Source: Planctomycetota bacterium
GTDB lineage: Bacteria; Planctomycetota; UBA1135; UBA2386
Assembly: GCA_020638695.1 (NCBI GenBank)
Contig: JACKIB010000010.1
Coordinates: forward strand, 135,426-199,425
Reading direction: 5' to 3'
Length of the DNA: 64,000 nucleotides
Below are positions 45,739 through 55,180 of this stretch, in pieces. Both the position numbers and the translations under genes were made by a program. The notes under the pieces were generated by a model that was given only the letters and a program-made list of their open reading frames with translations, made no database searches and was not told the origin of the DNA. Position 1 is the first letter of the stretch. Every line of letters starts with the position of its first letter.

Positions 45739-47346
45739 ATGTCGGACTACATCGGGATGTTGCCCCTCGGACCGGATCAGACGCCGTTCCGTCGCCTCAC
45801 CACGGACCACGTCGAGACGCTCGACCTCGGCGGACGACGGGTCCTGCGGGTCGACCCGCAGGCGTTGACGTTGCTCGCCAAGACCGCGATGGCGGACATC
45901 GCGCACCTGTTCCGCCCCGGGCACCTGTCGCAGCTGCGGGCGATTCTCGACGACCCGGAGGCGACCGACAACGACCGCTTCGTGGCGCTGGAGCTGCTCA
46001 AGAACGCGAACATCTCGGCCTCCCGCGTGCTGCCGTCGTGCCAGGACACCGGCACGGCGATCGTGATGGCCAAGAAGGGCGAGGACGTCTACACCGGCGC
46101 CGACGACGAGGCGGCGCTGGCTGAGGGGATCGCACGCACGTACTTGGAGTCGAACCTCCGGTACTCGCAGCTGGCGCCGCTGACGATGTACGAGGAGAAG
46201 AACACCGGCAACAACCTGCCGGCGCAGATCGAGATCTACAGCAAGCGCGGCGGCAGCTACGAGTTCTTGTTCATGGCCAAGGGCGGCGGATCGGCCAACA
46301 AGTCGTTCCTCTACCAGCAGACCAAGGCGGTGCTCAACCCGAAGTCCCTGTTGGCCTTCCTCGACGAGAAGATGCGCTCGCTCGGCACGGCCGCGTGTCC
46401 GCCGTACCACCTCGCGATCGTCATCGGCGGCACCTCGGCGGAGTTCAACCTCAAGGTCGTGAAGCTGGCGAGTGCGCGCTACCTCGACACGCTGCCGACT
46501 GCCGGAAGCCTGCTGGGGCACGGTTTCCGCGACCTCGAACTGGAGCAGCAGGTGCTCGAGCTCTCGCGCAAGAACGGCATCGGGGCGCAGTTCGGCGGCA
46601 AGTACTTCTGCCACGACGTGCGGGTGATCCGGCTACCGCGGCACGGGGCCTCTTGCCCGATCGGGATCGGCGTGTCGTGCTCGGCCGATCGCCAGGCGCT
46701 CGGCAAGATCACCGCGGAAGGCGTGTTCGTCGAGCAGCTCGAGGAGAACCCGGCGCGCTTCCTGCCCGAGGTCACCGACGACCAGCTCGATGACAAGGTG
46801 GTGAGAATCGCCCTCGACCAGCCGATGGATCAACTGCGCCAGACGCTGTCGCGCTACCCGATCCGCACTCGCTTGTCGCTGACCGGTCCGATCGTCGTGG
46901 CGCGCGATATCGCCCACGCCAAGCTCAAGGAGCGGATCGAACGGGGGGAGGGGCTGCCGCAGTACTTCAAGGACCACATCGTCTACTACGCGGGCCCGGC
47001 CAAGACGCCGGCCGGCTACGCATCCGGCTCTTTTGGTCCAACCACCGCGGGGCGCATGGACAGCTACGTCGATCTGTTCCAGCAACACGGTGGAAGTCTG
47101 GTGATGCTGGCGAAGGGAAACCGCTCGCGGCAGGTGACCGACGCGTGCCGCGCGCACGGCGGGTTCTACCTGGGGTCGATCGGCGGGCCGGCCGCTCGGC
47201 TGGCGAAGGACAGCATCCGCAAGGTGGAGGTGATCGAGTACGAGGAACTCGGCATGGAGGCGATCTGGCGAATCGAGGTCGTCGACTTCCCGGCGTTCAT
47301 CGTGATCGATGACAAGGGCAACGACTTCTTCGCGCAGCTCACCTGA
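45739..47346 (+). CDS. Class I (iron-sulfur) fumarate hydratase
   Basis: 535 residues from ATG 45739, matching the length of FumA/FumB-type enzymes; an in-frame extension upstream is low-complexity and rejected. It interconverts fumarate and malate in the TCA cycle using an oxygen-sensitive [4Fe-4S] cluster. Cluster ligand regions are visible: LPSCQDTGTAIV, GASCPIGIGVSCSADR and the intervening Cys block CPPYHLAIVIGGTSAE. Other signatures are EEKNTGNNLPAQIEIYS, KGGGSANKSFLYQQTK and, in the C-terminal beta domain, YYAGPAKTPAGYASGSFGPT with TAGRMDSYVD. Gene is monocistronic. Confidence 0.95.
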   Translation: MSDYIGMLPLGPDQTPFRRLTTDHVETLDLGGRRVLRVDPQALTLLAKTAMADIAHLFRPGHLSQLRAILDDPEATDNDRFVALELLKNANISASRVLPSCQDTGTAIVMAKKGEDVYTGADDEAALAEGIARTYLESNLRYSQLAPLTMYEEKNTGNNLPAQIEIYSKRGGSYEFLFMAKGGGSANKSFLYQQTKAVLNPKSLLAFLDEKMRSLGTAACPPYHLAIVIGGTSAEFNLKVVKLASARYLDTLPTAGSLLGHGFRDLELEQQVLELSRKNGIGAQFGGKYFCHDVRVIRLPRHGASCPIGIGVSCSADRQALGKITAEGVFVEQLEENPARFLPEVTDDQLDDKVVRIALDQPMDQLRQTLSRYPIRTRLSLTGPIVVARDIAHAKLKERIERGEGLPQYFKDHIVYYAGPAKTPAGYASGSFGPTTAGRMDSYVDLFQQHGGSLVMLAKGNRSRQVTDACRAHGGFYLGSIGGPAARLAKDSIRKVEVIEYEELGMEAIWRIEVVDFPAFIVIDDKGNDFFAQLT

Positions 47347-47446
47347 GGACCCACCCGCCGCGCGCTGTCACGCCGCAAACTTCCCGGCGTCTGCTTCGTT
47401 CGGAATGGTCGCGCTGAGCGACTCTCCGACACACGTGCCTCTGCAT

Positions 47447-49285
47447 TCACCCGCCGACTTGGGTGCTGACTCGCTCGCGCTCCGCCGGGGCGTCGATGAT
47501 CGACCACGGCAGCGTGACGATGAACAGCGCCCCGCCTGACTCGCTCTGCTCGCAGCGCACTTCGCCGCCGTGGGTGGTGGCGATCTCGGTGCAGATCGCC
47601 AGGCCCAAGCCGACGCCGGGTGGCTTCTCGGTGAGGATGTCGCCACCCTGCACGAAGCGCTCGAACACGCGACGGCGCATGTCCTCGTCGGGAATCCCGG
47701 GCCCTTGGTCCTCGATGTGCAGTTCGATACCCAGTTCGCCGTCGCGCAGCAGCACGGTGACGTCCGAATCCGGTGGCGTGAACTTGTGCACGTTGTCCAG
47801 CAGCTGCTCGATCAGCTGCTGGATCGCGGGGCGGTCGCCGAGGCACGTGTTGGCTTGGCTGGTCACCTGGAAGGTGACCCGGCGTCCGTGGCCCTTGCCG
47901 CGGCGGAACGCGGCGAGCGTCTCTTCGACCGCGGTCGGCAGGTCGAAGGCTTCCACCTTGTGGCACGAAAGCGCGGCCTCGACCTCGGTCCACTTCAACA
48001 TCTGTGTCAGCAGTCCGGTCAGCCGTTCGGTCTCGTTCTCGATGATCGAAAGGAACTCCTGCCGCGTCTCGGCCTCGTCGTCTCCGCCGTGGTGCAGGAG
48101 GATCTCGGACGACGACGAGATGCTGGTGATCGGGGTGCGCAGTTCGTGGCTGGCGCTGACCAGGAAGTTCCGCTGCACCTGGTTGGCCCACTCGAGTTCG
48201 TTCTTCTGCTGCTGCAGCACCTCGGCCTTGTGTCGCACGTCGTTCACCAGCTGCCGCACGTGCTGCGTCATGTGGTTGAACGCCCGCCCCAACTGCACCG
48301 TCTCCTGGGTGCCGGATTCGGATACCACGGTATCGAGGTCGCCGCCCGCCACGTCGTCGGCTGCGGACACCAGGTCGCGCAGCGGACCGGTGAGTCGACG
48401 CGAGATCCAGATGCCGAGCAGGGCGGCGACCGCAGCGGCGAGGGTGCCGAACTTGATCGCCAGGGTCGAGAGGTGGCCTTCGAGTGCGATCAGGTCGGTG
48501 GCCGAGTTCGACAGCACGATCTGTCCGGTGGCGCCGAACGGGCGCGTCAGCGCGAACCGGTCGATGTCGCTGGCGCGGATGCGCTGCACGTTTCGGTGGC
48601 TGGCCACGCCGGCGGCGAGAAGCTTGGCGGCGGCTTCGGGCTCGACGGAAGTCGCATCGGCCATCGACCAAGCGACCGCCTTCTGCCCGCGAGTCACGAG
48701 CACGTCGATGCCGATCGCCTCGCGGAATTCCGTGGCGAGCCGCGCATCGACCCGCTCGCCCGCGAGGATCACCCCGACCAAGCGTTCGCCGATCTCGGTG
48801 CGCACCGTCACCGGGGCCGCGCCGGCGAGGAACGGACCGTGGTCGTCCGTGAGGATGCCCGAGTAGCGCTGTCCGCCGAGCGCGATTCGGATCGCCGACG
48901 CGAGTTGTGCGTCTGGATTTGCCCCCGCTCCGGCGGTGTGTGCGAGCAGCTTGCCCTCCGCATTGGTCAGCACCACGAAGCGCCCTTCGAGGCTCGGTTG
49001 CGCCTCGCGCGCACACACCGCCGCGGTTTCCCGATCGCCGAGCTCCAGGGTCGACTTGACGTGCGCGGTCTCCGCAACCGACGCGACCATCGCCTCCAGG
49101 AAGCGAGTCCGGCTGGTCAGATAGCGGTCGAAGCTGCGGCTGGCGGCCTCCAGCCGCTGGTCGACGGTGGTCTGCGCCACTTCACCGAGCACCGAGCGGA
49201 TCCCGTACATCATCCAGAGCATCGAGATCGATACCACGGCACCCATGCCGAACAGGATTCGAACTCGCAGCGAAAGGAACTGCAC
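47447..49285 (-). CDS. Membrane sensor histidine kinase
   Basis: 612 residues. N-terminal transmembrane helix (ILFGMGAVVSISMLWMMYGI), a periplasmic dCache-like sensor region (about 35-265), a second helix (FGTLAAAVAALLGIWI, about 275-293), a HAMP linker (SRRLTGPLRDLVSAADDVAG) and a coiled coil. The dimerisation/phosphoacceptor helix has SASHELRTPITS with the phosphorylated His. The ATPase domain has QLIEQLLDNVHKF (N box), IEDQGPGIPDE (G1), and GVGLGLAICTEIATTHGG (G2). No response regulator is adjacent. The gene for a small exported protein ends 2 nt before its start, so the pair is an operon. Confidence 0.93.
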   Translation of the reverse strand: MQFLSLRVRILFGMGAVVSISMLWMMYGIRSVLGEVAQTTVDQRLEAASRSFDRYLTSRTRFLEAMVASVAETAHVKSTLELGDRETAAVCAREAQPSLEGRFVVLTNAEGKLLAHTAGAGANPDAQLASAIRIALGGQRYSGILTDDHGPFLAGAAPVTVRTEIGERLVGVILAGERVDARLATEFREAIGIDVLVTRGQKAVAWSMADATSVEPEAAAKLLAAGVASHRNVQRIRASDIDRFALTRPFGATGQIVLSNSATDLIALEGHLSTLAIKFGTLAAAVAALLGIWISRRLTGPLRDLVSAADDVAGGDLDTVVSESGTQETVQLGRAFNHMTQHVRQLVNDVRHKAEVLQQQKNELEWANQVQRNFLVSASHELRTPITSISSSSEILLHHGGDDEAETRQEFLSIIENETERLTGLLTQMLKWTEVEAALSCHKVEAFDLPTAVEETLAAFRRGKGHGRRVTFQVTSQANTCLGDRPAIQQLIEQLLDNVHKFTPPDSDVTVLLRDGELGIELHIEDQGPGIPDEDMRRRVFERFVQGGDILTEKPPGVGLGLAICTEIATTHGGEVRCEQSESGGALFIVTLPWSIIDAPAERERVSTQVGG

Positions 49286-49287
49286 GG

Positions 49288-49968
49288 TCAGTACTTGTCG
49301 CGGTAGCGCTTGCCGAACTTGTTGCGGTGGGCGACCAGCTTCTTGGTCTCGTGCACCGTGAAATCGTGGCGGGCGTCGTGGTCGGTCTCACACCGGACCG
49401 CCTTTGTGGCTTCGCCGCCCAGCTGGTGCCACACCCGAAGCGAGTGGGTCCCCGGCGGGATTCCGGTGACCGTGTACCAACCATCCGAGTCGGTCACCGC
49501 GAAGTAGGGGTTCTGCAGCACGACGATCGCGGCAGACATCTTGGGGTGGATGTTGCAGTGGATCTGCACCAGACCGGTTCGCGCGAAGCGGACTCGCCGC
49601 GTCTCGCCGCGGCCGGATTGTGCGAACCGGACCTCCGGGGTGGCGTCGGCGCGGACGAACAGTGCCGCATCGCGCAGGAAGAACGAGCCGTGGGGCCGCC
49701 ATCCCGTGTCGCCGGTGTCGAGGTAGCTCACCGCGGTGTAGCCCCACACTTCGACGTTGTCGAACCAGCGCCGTCCCGCAGGAGCGCCGGTGGTCGTCGG
49801 TGTCGTGTCGGACCCCAGCGAAGGCACGGAGTCTTCGGTCAGCTCGATACGCCGCGGCGGCGTCTGGGCGCCGCCCGGGGTCGAGACGCAAGGGTGCCAG
49901 AGCAGCCCGAGCAGCGTGGCCGATGCCCGGAGGGGCCTGCGTCTGGGGGCGGATGGACCGGCGAACAC
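49288..49968 (-). CDS. Exported cupredoxin/carboxypeptidase-regulatory-like protein
   Basis: 226 residues with a probable signal region near the N-terminus (LRASATLLGLLWHPC). The central part has VRFARTGLVQIHCNIHPKMS, a cupredoxin-like HCxxHxxM cluster that could bind copper, followed by YFAVTDSDGWYTVTGIPPGT and HSLRVWHQLGG, a beta-sandwich of the carboxypeptidase-regulatory type. Similar proteins are annotated as methylamine-utilisation-like. The C-terminus is strongly basic. Encoded immediately upstream of the histidine kinase, so it may be the periplasmic ligand or metal sensor for that kinase, which is inference. Confidence 0.75.
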   Translation of the reverse strand: MFAGPSAPRRRPLRASATLLGLLWHPCVSTPGGAQTPPRRIELTEDSVPSLGSDTTPTTTGAPAGRRWFDNVEVWGYTAVSYLDTGDTGWRPHGSFFLRDAALFVRADATPEVRFAQSGRGETRRVRFARTGLVQIHCNIHPKMSAAIVVLQNPYFAVTDSDGWYTVTGIPPGTHSLRVWHQLGGEATKAVRCETDHDARHDFTVHETKKLVAHRNKFGKRYRDKY

Positions 49969-50337
49969 GCTCTAGCATCGACCCCGTGGGCTGCGGCGCT
50001 TGACCGTCGGGCGACCCGCGGGATCCCCCTACAGTGGTCCGGTGCAGGTTTGCGATCCCGCGGTGGCATTGGTGGGAGAGGGCCCTGGCGGGTCGGTCCC
50101 CTGCGACCACGGGCGGGGTGGTAGGCCGCCGGTGGCCCGAAGATGTGCAGGTGGATCGCTGGAAACCCTTTCCTGAGAGACTCTTCTCGCGCTATTTTTG
50201 CGCCCGCTGGCCGTGACCCTCTGCGGCCAACCCTCGCACCACGCCGACAGCGACGACTCGGGACGTCGCGTGATGCAGTCGGGCCGCCTCCGCCGAGCGG
50301 AAACGGTCTCGACGGGGTTTCGTATCGATTTCAAGAA
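49969..50337. other. Intergenic region before a short sigma-r4-like gene
   Basis: 369 bp of divergent intergenic sequence. Open frames cross it but have poor residue composition. A less GC-rich stretch CGCGCTATTTTTGCGCCCGC near 50190 could hold a promoter or a weak hairpin. Nothing else is recognisable. Confidence 0.35.
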
Positions 50338-50784
50338 ATGTGGCGAATGCGTCTCGAATCGCTCGTCGATTCGTGCGCTTCGGTCCACCTATTGCTCCCG
50401 ACTTCTCCCGTGTTCTCGACCCAAGGTACGTCCATCGACCGACCCGAACTCGCCCCGGTGGCGAGCGGGGATGGACCGTACGCACTCGCCTTCCTGAACC
50501 TCTACCGCGTCTACCGTGAGACGCTGTCCGACCTGGAGCGGGACGTCCTCTGGCGCGTCGAGGTCGAGCGCCAGTCGTACGAGGCGGCGGGTCGGGAAAC
50601 GGGCCTGGATCGGCCCGCGGTGGCGCGCACGGTATTCGAAGCGCGGAGCAAGCTGCAGCAGCGGATGACGCCGACCGAGTCGCTGTTGCGCGAGTCGCGA
50701 AACCGCCCGGTGCTCGACGGCCAGCGAGTCTCGGATCCGCGGCTCAGCGGCCTGCGGGAAGGCGCCGAACCGACTCGATCTTGA
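50338..50784 (+). CDS. Small sigma-70 region 4-like helix-turn-helix protein
   Basis: 148 residues if started at ATG 50338; earlier starts give non-coding-looking sequence. Residues about 50-110 resemble only region 4 of ECF factors: YRETLSDLERDVLWRVEVER, QSYEAAGRETGLDRPAVART and VFEARSKLQQRM. Region 2 is absent. It may be a truncated sigma factor or a stand-alone DNA-binding relative. The C-terminal 41 bp overlap the 3' end of the convergent cyclophilin gene. Moderate confidence that it is a real gene. Confidence 0.5.
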   Translation: MWRMRLESLVDSCASVHLLLPTSPVFSTQGTSIDRPELAPVASGDGPYALAFLNLYRVYRETLSDLERDVLWRVEVERQSYEAAGRETGLDRPAVARTVFEARSKLQQRMTPTESLLRESRNRPVLDGQRVSDPRLSGLREGAEPTRS

Positions 50785-51628
50785 TCGGATCGATCGGACG
50801 ATTCGTCTGCGCGTCGGTCTTCGCCTGCTCGATCTTGTCGACTACGTCCATCCCGGTGACCACCCGCCCGAACACGGTGTGCTTCCCGTTGAGGTATGCG
50901 TTGTCGACCATGTTGATGAAGAACTGCGACCCATTGGTGTCCGGCCCGGCGTTGGCCATCGCGAGGGTGCCGCGCAGCATCTTGTGGGACGGCACGTCGT
51001 TCTTCCGGTAGCGGTAGCCCATGCTCTCGTACACCTCCAGCACCGTGAGTTCGTCGAGGGCCGCGTTGAGCTGGGCCCGCTTCGCGTCGAGCGATTTCTG
51101 ATCCTTGATGCCGAGCTTCTTGTAGAGCGTGCCGCCGACGATTCGCTGAAAGTCACGCTGCGAGCGGATCAGCAGGCAGGGGTTCGGCCGACCCTTGGTC
51201 ACCGCCTTCAACTTGTGTAGTCCCAACGACTCGGCGTTGATCTCGTCCTCGAACGTGTAGCCGATCCGCCCCCCTCCGGTGCCGTCGACGCAGCCTCCCT
51301 GGGCCATGAACTTGGGGATCACCCGATGGAACACCAAGCCGTCGTAGAAGTGCCGCTTGGTCTTCTTGCCGGTCTTCGGGTCGAGGAACTCCTTGGTGCC
51401 CTCGGCCAGGCCGAGGAAGTTCGCCACCGTCTTCGGGGCCTCGCTGGCGAACAGCTCCACCTCGATGTTGCCCAGCGACGTCTTGATCATCGCCCGGGGG
51501 TTGGGCACCTTCGCGGCCTGCGACGTCGGGGCGGTCGCGCTCTTGCCTGGGACCTGCTTGTCGACCGCCTTCTGGGCGGGCAGCATTGCGGCGAGCGAGG
51601 TGAGCACGATCGGAATGGAGAAGCGCAT
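50744..51628 (-). CDS. Secreted cyclophilin-type peptidyl-prolyl isomerase
   Basis: 294 residues from ATG 51628, which gives a signal peptide (MRFSIPIVLTSLAAMLPAQ). The cyclophilin fold is clear: MIKTSLGNIEVELFASEAPK, TVANFLGLAEG, FYDGLVFHRVIPKFMAQGG (catalytic Arg region), GTLAMANAGPDTNGSQFFIN and HTVFGRVVTGMDVVDKI. Between GGRIGYTFEDE and the MLRGTLAMAN strand there is an extra ~75-residue, mainly helical insert absent from minimal cyclophilins. Likely assists folding of exported proteins in the periplasm. Confidence 0.93.
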   Translation of the reverse strand: MRFSIPIVLTSLAAMLPAQKAVDKQVPGKSATAPTSQAAKVPNPRAMIKTSLGNIEVELFASEAPKTVANFLGLAEGTKEFLDPKTGKKTKRHFYDGLVFHRVIPKFMAQGGCVDGTGGGRIGYTFEDEINAESLGLHKLKAVTKGRPNPCLLIRSQRDFQRIVGGTLYKKLGIKDQKSLDAKRAQLNAALDELTVLEVYESMGYRYRKNDVPSHKMLRGTLAMANAGPDTNGSQFFINMVDNAYLNGKHTVFGRVVTGMDVVDKIEQAKTDAQTNRPIDPIKIESVRRLPAGR

Positions 51629-51705
51629 GCGCGCAGCGTAGCACGGGCCGCGGCGCCGCGGGCCGTGATCCGAGAAGCTGGTCAAGTCGGCTGCGGCGCA
51701 GGAAG

Positions 51706-54138
51706 ATGGCCTGCTCACCCGAAACGCCGGAGGTCCGCTTGCGCCCACGACGCCTGACGATCGATGCTCCTCTCGCCCACCCGCTCGATGCCCCGCCGGC
51801 TGTTGCCCTGTCGCTGGCGGCATCGACGCTGGTGACGTTGTCGCTCGTGGCTGCGGGTCTGCCGGCGCAGGCGCAGGAGACCATGCCACCCGTCGCGCGC
51901 ATGGCGGCGTATGCCGAACACTGCGCCAAGGTCGAGCGCTCGCCGTTCCGTAGCGTGCGCTGGCAGTTCCTCGGACCCACCAACGTCAGTGGCCGCGTCA
52001 CCGACGTCGCGCCGGTGGCACCTCGCGGCAGGAGCTACACCACCTACGTCGCGACCGCGTCCGGTGGGGTGTGGAAGACCGACGACGACGGGCACACCTT
52101 CCGCCCGGTGTTCGAGCACGCCGCGTCCACCTCGATCGGGGACGTGACGGTTGCGCCGTCCGACCCGAATACCGTCTGGGTGGGTACCGGAGAGTCGAAT
52201 GTGTTCCGCAGCTCGATGGCGGGCGCCGGCGTCTACCGGTCGAGTGATGCCGGGCGGACCTGGCAGCACATGGGACTCGAGGCAACGCACACGATCGCGC
52301 GGATCGTGATCCATCCGACCGACCCGAACACCGTGTGGGTGGCGGCCTCGGGGCACGAATGGACGGACAATCCGGAGCGCGGAGTGTTCAAGACCGCCGA
52401 CGGTGGGAAGACGTGGCAGCGGGTCCTGTTCGTCGACGAGCGCACCGGTGCGATCGATCTGGTGATCGACCCGGCGCATCCCGACACGCTGTATGCAGCG
52501 ACGTGGCAGCGCATCAGAAGGCGCTGGAACGACCCGCGCAACGAGCCTGGGTACGACAAGAGCGGCGTCCACAAGAGTACCGACGGTGGCAAGACCTGGC
52601 AGCCGGTGAACGCCGGCCTTCCCGAGGCGCGGTGGCGCGGGCGGATCGGGATCGACGTGTGCCGGGGCAAGCCGCAGGTGGTGTACGCCTTCATCGACAA
52701 CTACCAGCCGGCCGACGCCGCCGGCGGGCGCGACTCGTACGGCCGCACGCGCAGCGTGGGGATCCGCGGTGCGGATCTGTACCGCAGCGACGACGGGGCG
52801 CGCACCTGGAAGTCGACCGGTGCCCCCGACAGCTACATGCGCCGTCTCAGCGCCACCTATGGGTGGGTGTTCGGGCAAGTGCGGGTCGATCCGACCGACC
52901 CCGACACGGTCTACCTGATGGGTGTCGGCCTACACGTCTCGCGTGACGGGGGACGGACGTTCGAGCAACTTCGCGGCATGCACGCCGACCACCACGCGCT
53001 CTGGATCGATCCCGACAACCCGCGCTACTTGGTGAACGGCAACGACGGTGGGTTGAACGTGAGCTACGACGGAGGCCGAAACTGGCGCCAGTTCACCGAC
53101 AAGCTGCCGGTCGCGCAGTTCTTCAACGTCGCCTTCGACATGGCCAAACCGTTCCGCGTGTACGGTTCGATCCAAGATCACGGCAGCCGCCGCGGTGTGG
53201 TCGACCTGACGACCGGACGCCGCCGGATCCCGGCCCAGCAGTTCGAGTGGGCACCGGGTGGCGAGGGATCCCACCACGCGATCGACCCGACCAATCCGAA
53301 GATCGTCTATTCGGCGGGGTTCTACGGAGCGGTCACACGCACCGAACTGACGGCCGCCGGCGGGCGGCGCCGCGGCGCCGCTCTGCTCCCCCAGACCCGG
53401 CGACAGGAGAAGGCACCGCGCGGCCAGTGGTTGGCGCCGTTCTTCCTCTCACCGCACGATCCGGGTGTTCTCTACCACGGAATGAACTTCGTCTACCGGA
53501 CGCGCCGCGACGGTGGTGGGCTCGAACGGATCAGTCCGGACCTGAGCTTCGACGACGCGGCGACGATGGGGGACATCCCGTTCCACACCATCACCGCGCT
53601 GGCGGAGTCGCACCAGACCGCAGGGCACGTCTACGCGGGAACCGATGATGGTCGGGCTTGGCGGACCACCGACGCCGGAAAGAGTTGGCAGGAGATCACC
53701 GCCGGACTGCACCCCGCGCGGTGGGTGTCGCGCATCGAGACCTCGCACCACACCGATCGCACCGTCTACCTGACGCAGAACGGCAAGCGCCACGACGACT
53801 TCAACCCGTACGTGTTCGTCTCCTCCGACCGAGGTTCTACTTGGCGCAGCATCGCTGCGGGGATTCCATCGGGACCGATCAACGTGGTCCGCGAGGACCC
53901 GAAGGACCCGAAGATGTTGTACGTCGGCACCGACCTGGGCGTCTACTTGTCGATCGACGCGGGTGCCACGTGGCATCCGTTGCCGAATCGCCTGCCGACC
54001 ACGTTCGTCAGCGACCTGATCGTCCACCCGCGGGATGACGTGATCGTGATCTCCACCCACGGCCGTGGCATGTATGCCATGGACGGGGAAGCCTTGCGCC
54101 GCGCGGTTGCCCGCACCCGCTCGGGCGACGGCAAGTGA
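51706..54138 (+). CDS. Secreted sortilin/BNR-repeat beta-propeller protein (paralogue)
   Basis: 810 residues with a signal region ending LPAQAQ near residue 57. Asp-box blades recur throughout: SGGVWKTDDDGHTFRPV, VYRSSDAGRTWQHMG, GVFKTADGGKTWQRV, GVHKSTDGGKTWQPV and LYRSDDGARTWKSTG. Same family as the product of 11215-14541, with matching segments VHPTDPD/IHPTDPNTVWV and RTGAIDL, but without the C-terminal Lys/Pro-rich linker and beta-sandwich. It ends with SDLIVHPRDDVIVISTHGRG. Its stop overlaps the next start (GTGA), so it is coupled with the methyltransferase gene. Confidence 0.85.
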   Translation: MACSPETPEVRLRPRRLTIDAPLAHPLDAPPAVALSLAASTLVTLSLVAAGLPAQAQETMPPVARMAAYAEHCAKVERSPFRSVRWQFLGPTNVSGRVTDVAPVAPRGRSYTTYVATASGGVWKTDDDGHTFRPVFEHAASTSIGDVTVAPSDPNTVWVGTGESNVFRSSMAGAGVYRSSDAGRTWQHMGLEATHTIARIVIHPTDPNTVWVAASGHEWTDNPERGVFKTADGGKTWQRVLFVDERTGAIDLVIDPAHPDTLYAATWQRIRRRWNDPRNEPGYDKSGVHKSTDGGKTWQPVNAGLPEARWRGRIGIDVCRGKPQVVYAFIDNYQPADAAGGRDSYGRTRSVGIRGADLYRSDDGARTWKSTGAPDSYMRRLSATYGWVFGQVRVDPTDPDTVYLMGVGLHVSRDGGRTFEQLRGMHADHHALWIDPDNPRYLVNGNDGGLNVSYDGGRNWRQFTDKLPVAQFFNVAFDMAKPFRVYGSIQDHGSRRGVVDLTTGRRRIPAQQFEWAPGGEGSHHAIDPTNPKIVYSAGFYGAVTRTELTAAGGRRRGAALLPQTRRQEKAPRGQWLAPFFLSPHDPGVLYHGMNFVYRTRRDGGGLERISPDLSFDDAATMGDIPFHTITALAESHQTAGHVYAGTDDGRAWRTTDAGKSWQEITAGLHPARWVSRIETSHHTDRTVYLTQNGKRHDDFNPYVFVSSDRGSTWRSIAAGIPSGPINVVREDPKDPKMLYVGTDLGVYLSIDAGATWHPLPNRLPTTFVSDLIVHPRDDVIVISTHGRGMYAMDGEALRRAVARTRSGDGK

Positions 54139-55028
54139 TCGTCAAGAGCCCCACGCCGGAGTACGACCCGCCGCTCACCCGGTGTGCGCTGTGCGAAAGC
54201 GACCGGATCGCCGCGTTCGACCGCGACGAGCTGCGCGGTCACGGCATCTGGCGTTGCCGGGCTTGTGGGGTGCTGTTCATGAACCCGCAGTACAGCGACG
54301 AGTACTTGCGCCGCTTCTACTCCGGCTACATCAGCGTCCACGGCGACGAGCTGGAGAATCCGCGCTACCGGACCCGTCGCGACATCCGTGCCGCCGGCAA
54401 GCGCCGCAGCATGGAGTTGCTGCGCCATTGCGGAGCACGCGATCGAATGCTGTCGGTCGGTTCCGGCGATGGCACGGAGTTGGCGATCGCCAAGGAACTC
54501 GGTTTCGCGGTCGAGGGCTACGACATCGACCCGGTGATCACCACGCAGGTGTCGCGCGCGATGGACGTGCCGGTCCACTCTGGACGGTTCGAGAACCTCG
54601 CACTGGATCCCGGATCGTTCGATGTGGTGTTCCTCGACCAGGTGCTCGAACACCCGAAGAATCCGGCCGACTACCTACGCAAGATTCGTGCGCTGCTCGA
54701 GCCGGGCGGGCTGATGTACCTCGGTATGCCAAACATCGGGTCGTGGTCGAACCGCGCAAAGACCCTCGCATCCCGCCTGCGCCTGCGGGGTGCGGCGCGC
54801 GGCAACCACTACTCGACCCAGCACCACCTCTTCTACTACACCCCGCGGGTGATCCGCGCCCTGCTCGAGCGACGGTTCGGCTTCCGCGTCGAGCGGATTC
54901 GCGGCTCGCTCAAGCCACAGCGCAACCCGGTGACGCCCTGGGTGAGCAGGTTCCTGCCGAACTCCGACTCGTCGTTCCTGGTGATCGCCCGCAAGGAGGG
55001 TGTGATTCCGGCGGGCGGATGCGCCTGA
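54135..55028 (+). CDS. Zinc-ribbon SAM-dependent methyltransferase
   Basis: 297 residues from a GTG at 54135 that overlaps the preceding stop. An N-terminal treble-clef zinc ribbon (CALCES ... CRACGVLFMNP) is followed by a class I methyltransferase: motif I MLSVGSGDGTELAIA, motif II acidic GYDIDPVI, and FDVVFLDQVLEHPKNP. This form (zinc ribbon plus methyltransferase_23-like domain) is common in genes for cell-surface sugar or natural product modification. The nearby epimerases and glycosyltransferase support a surface-glycan role. Substrate unknown. Confidence 0.88.
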   Translation: MIVKSPTPEYDPPLTRCALCESDRIAAFDRDELRGHGIWRCRACGVLFMNPQYSDEYLRRFYSGYISVHGDELENPRYRTRRDIRAAGKRRSMELLRHCGARDRMLSVGSGDGTELAIAKELGFAVEGYDIDPVITTQVSRAMDVPVHSGRFENLALDPGSFDVVFLDQVLEHPKNPADYLRKIRALLEPGGLMYLGMPNIGSWSNRAKTLASRLRLRGAARGNHYSTQHHLFYYTPRVIRALLERRFGFRVERIRGSLKPQRNPVTPWVSRFLPNSDSSFLVIARKEGVIPAGGCA

Positions 55029-55180
55029 CCGCGCGCTGCCGAAGGGCGCGCCCCGAGACCGCGAATCTGCTGGTTGTGACCGCTTTTTCGAGAGCTTCGT
55101 GGTGGCTACCGGACACCGGTGCTAGGTTCTCGCGACCCCCCCCGCAACTCCGGGCCCCTCGAGACAGGTTCCGATCCGGC

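Noticed and set aside
54065..55180. In-frame N-terminal extension of the MarR gene
   Set aside because: It overlaps the methyltransferase gene in another frame and is Arg/Pro-rich; the MarR domain begins right after ATG 55181.
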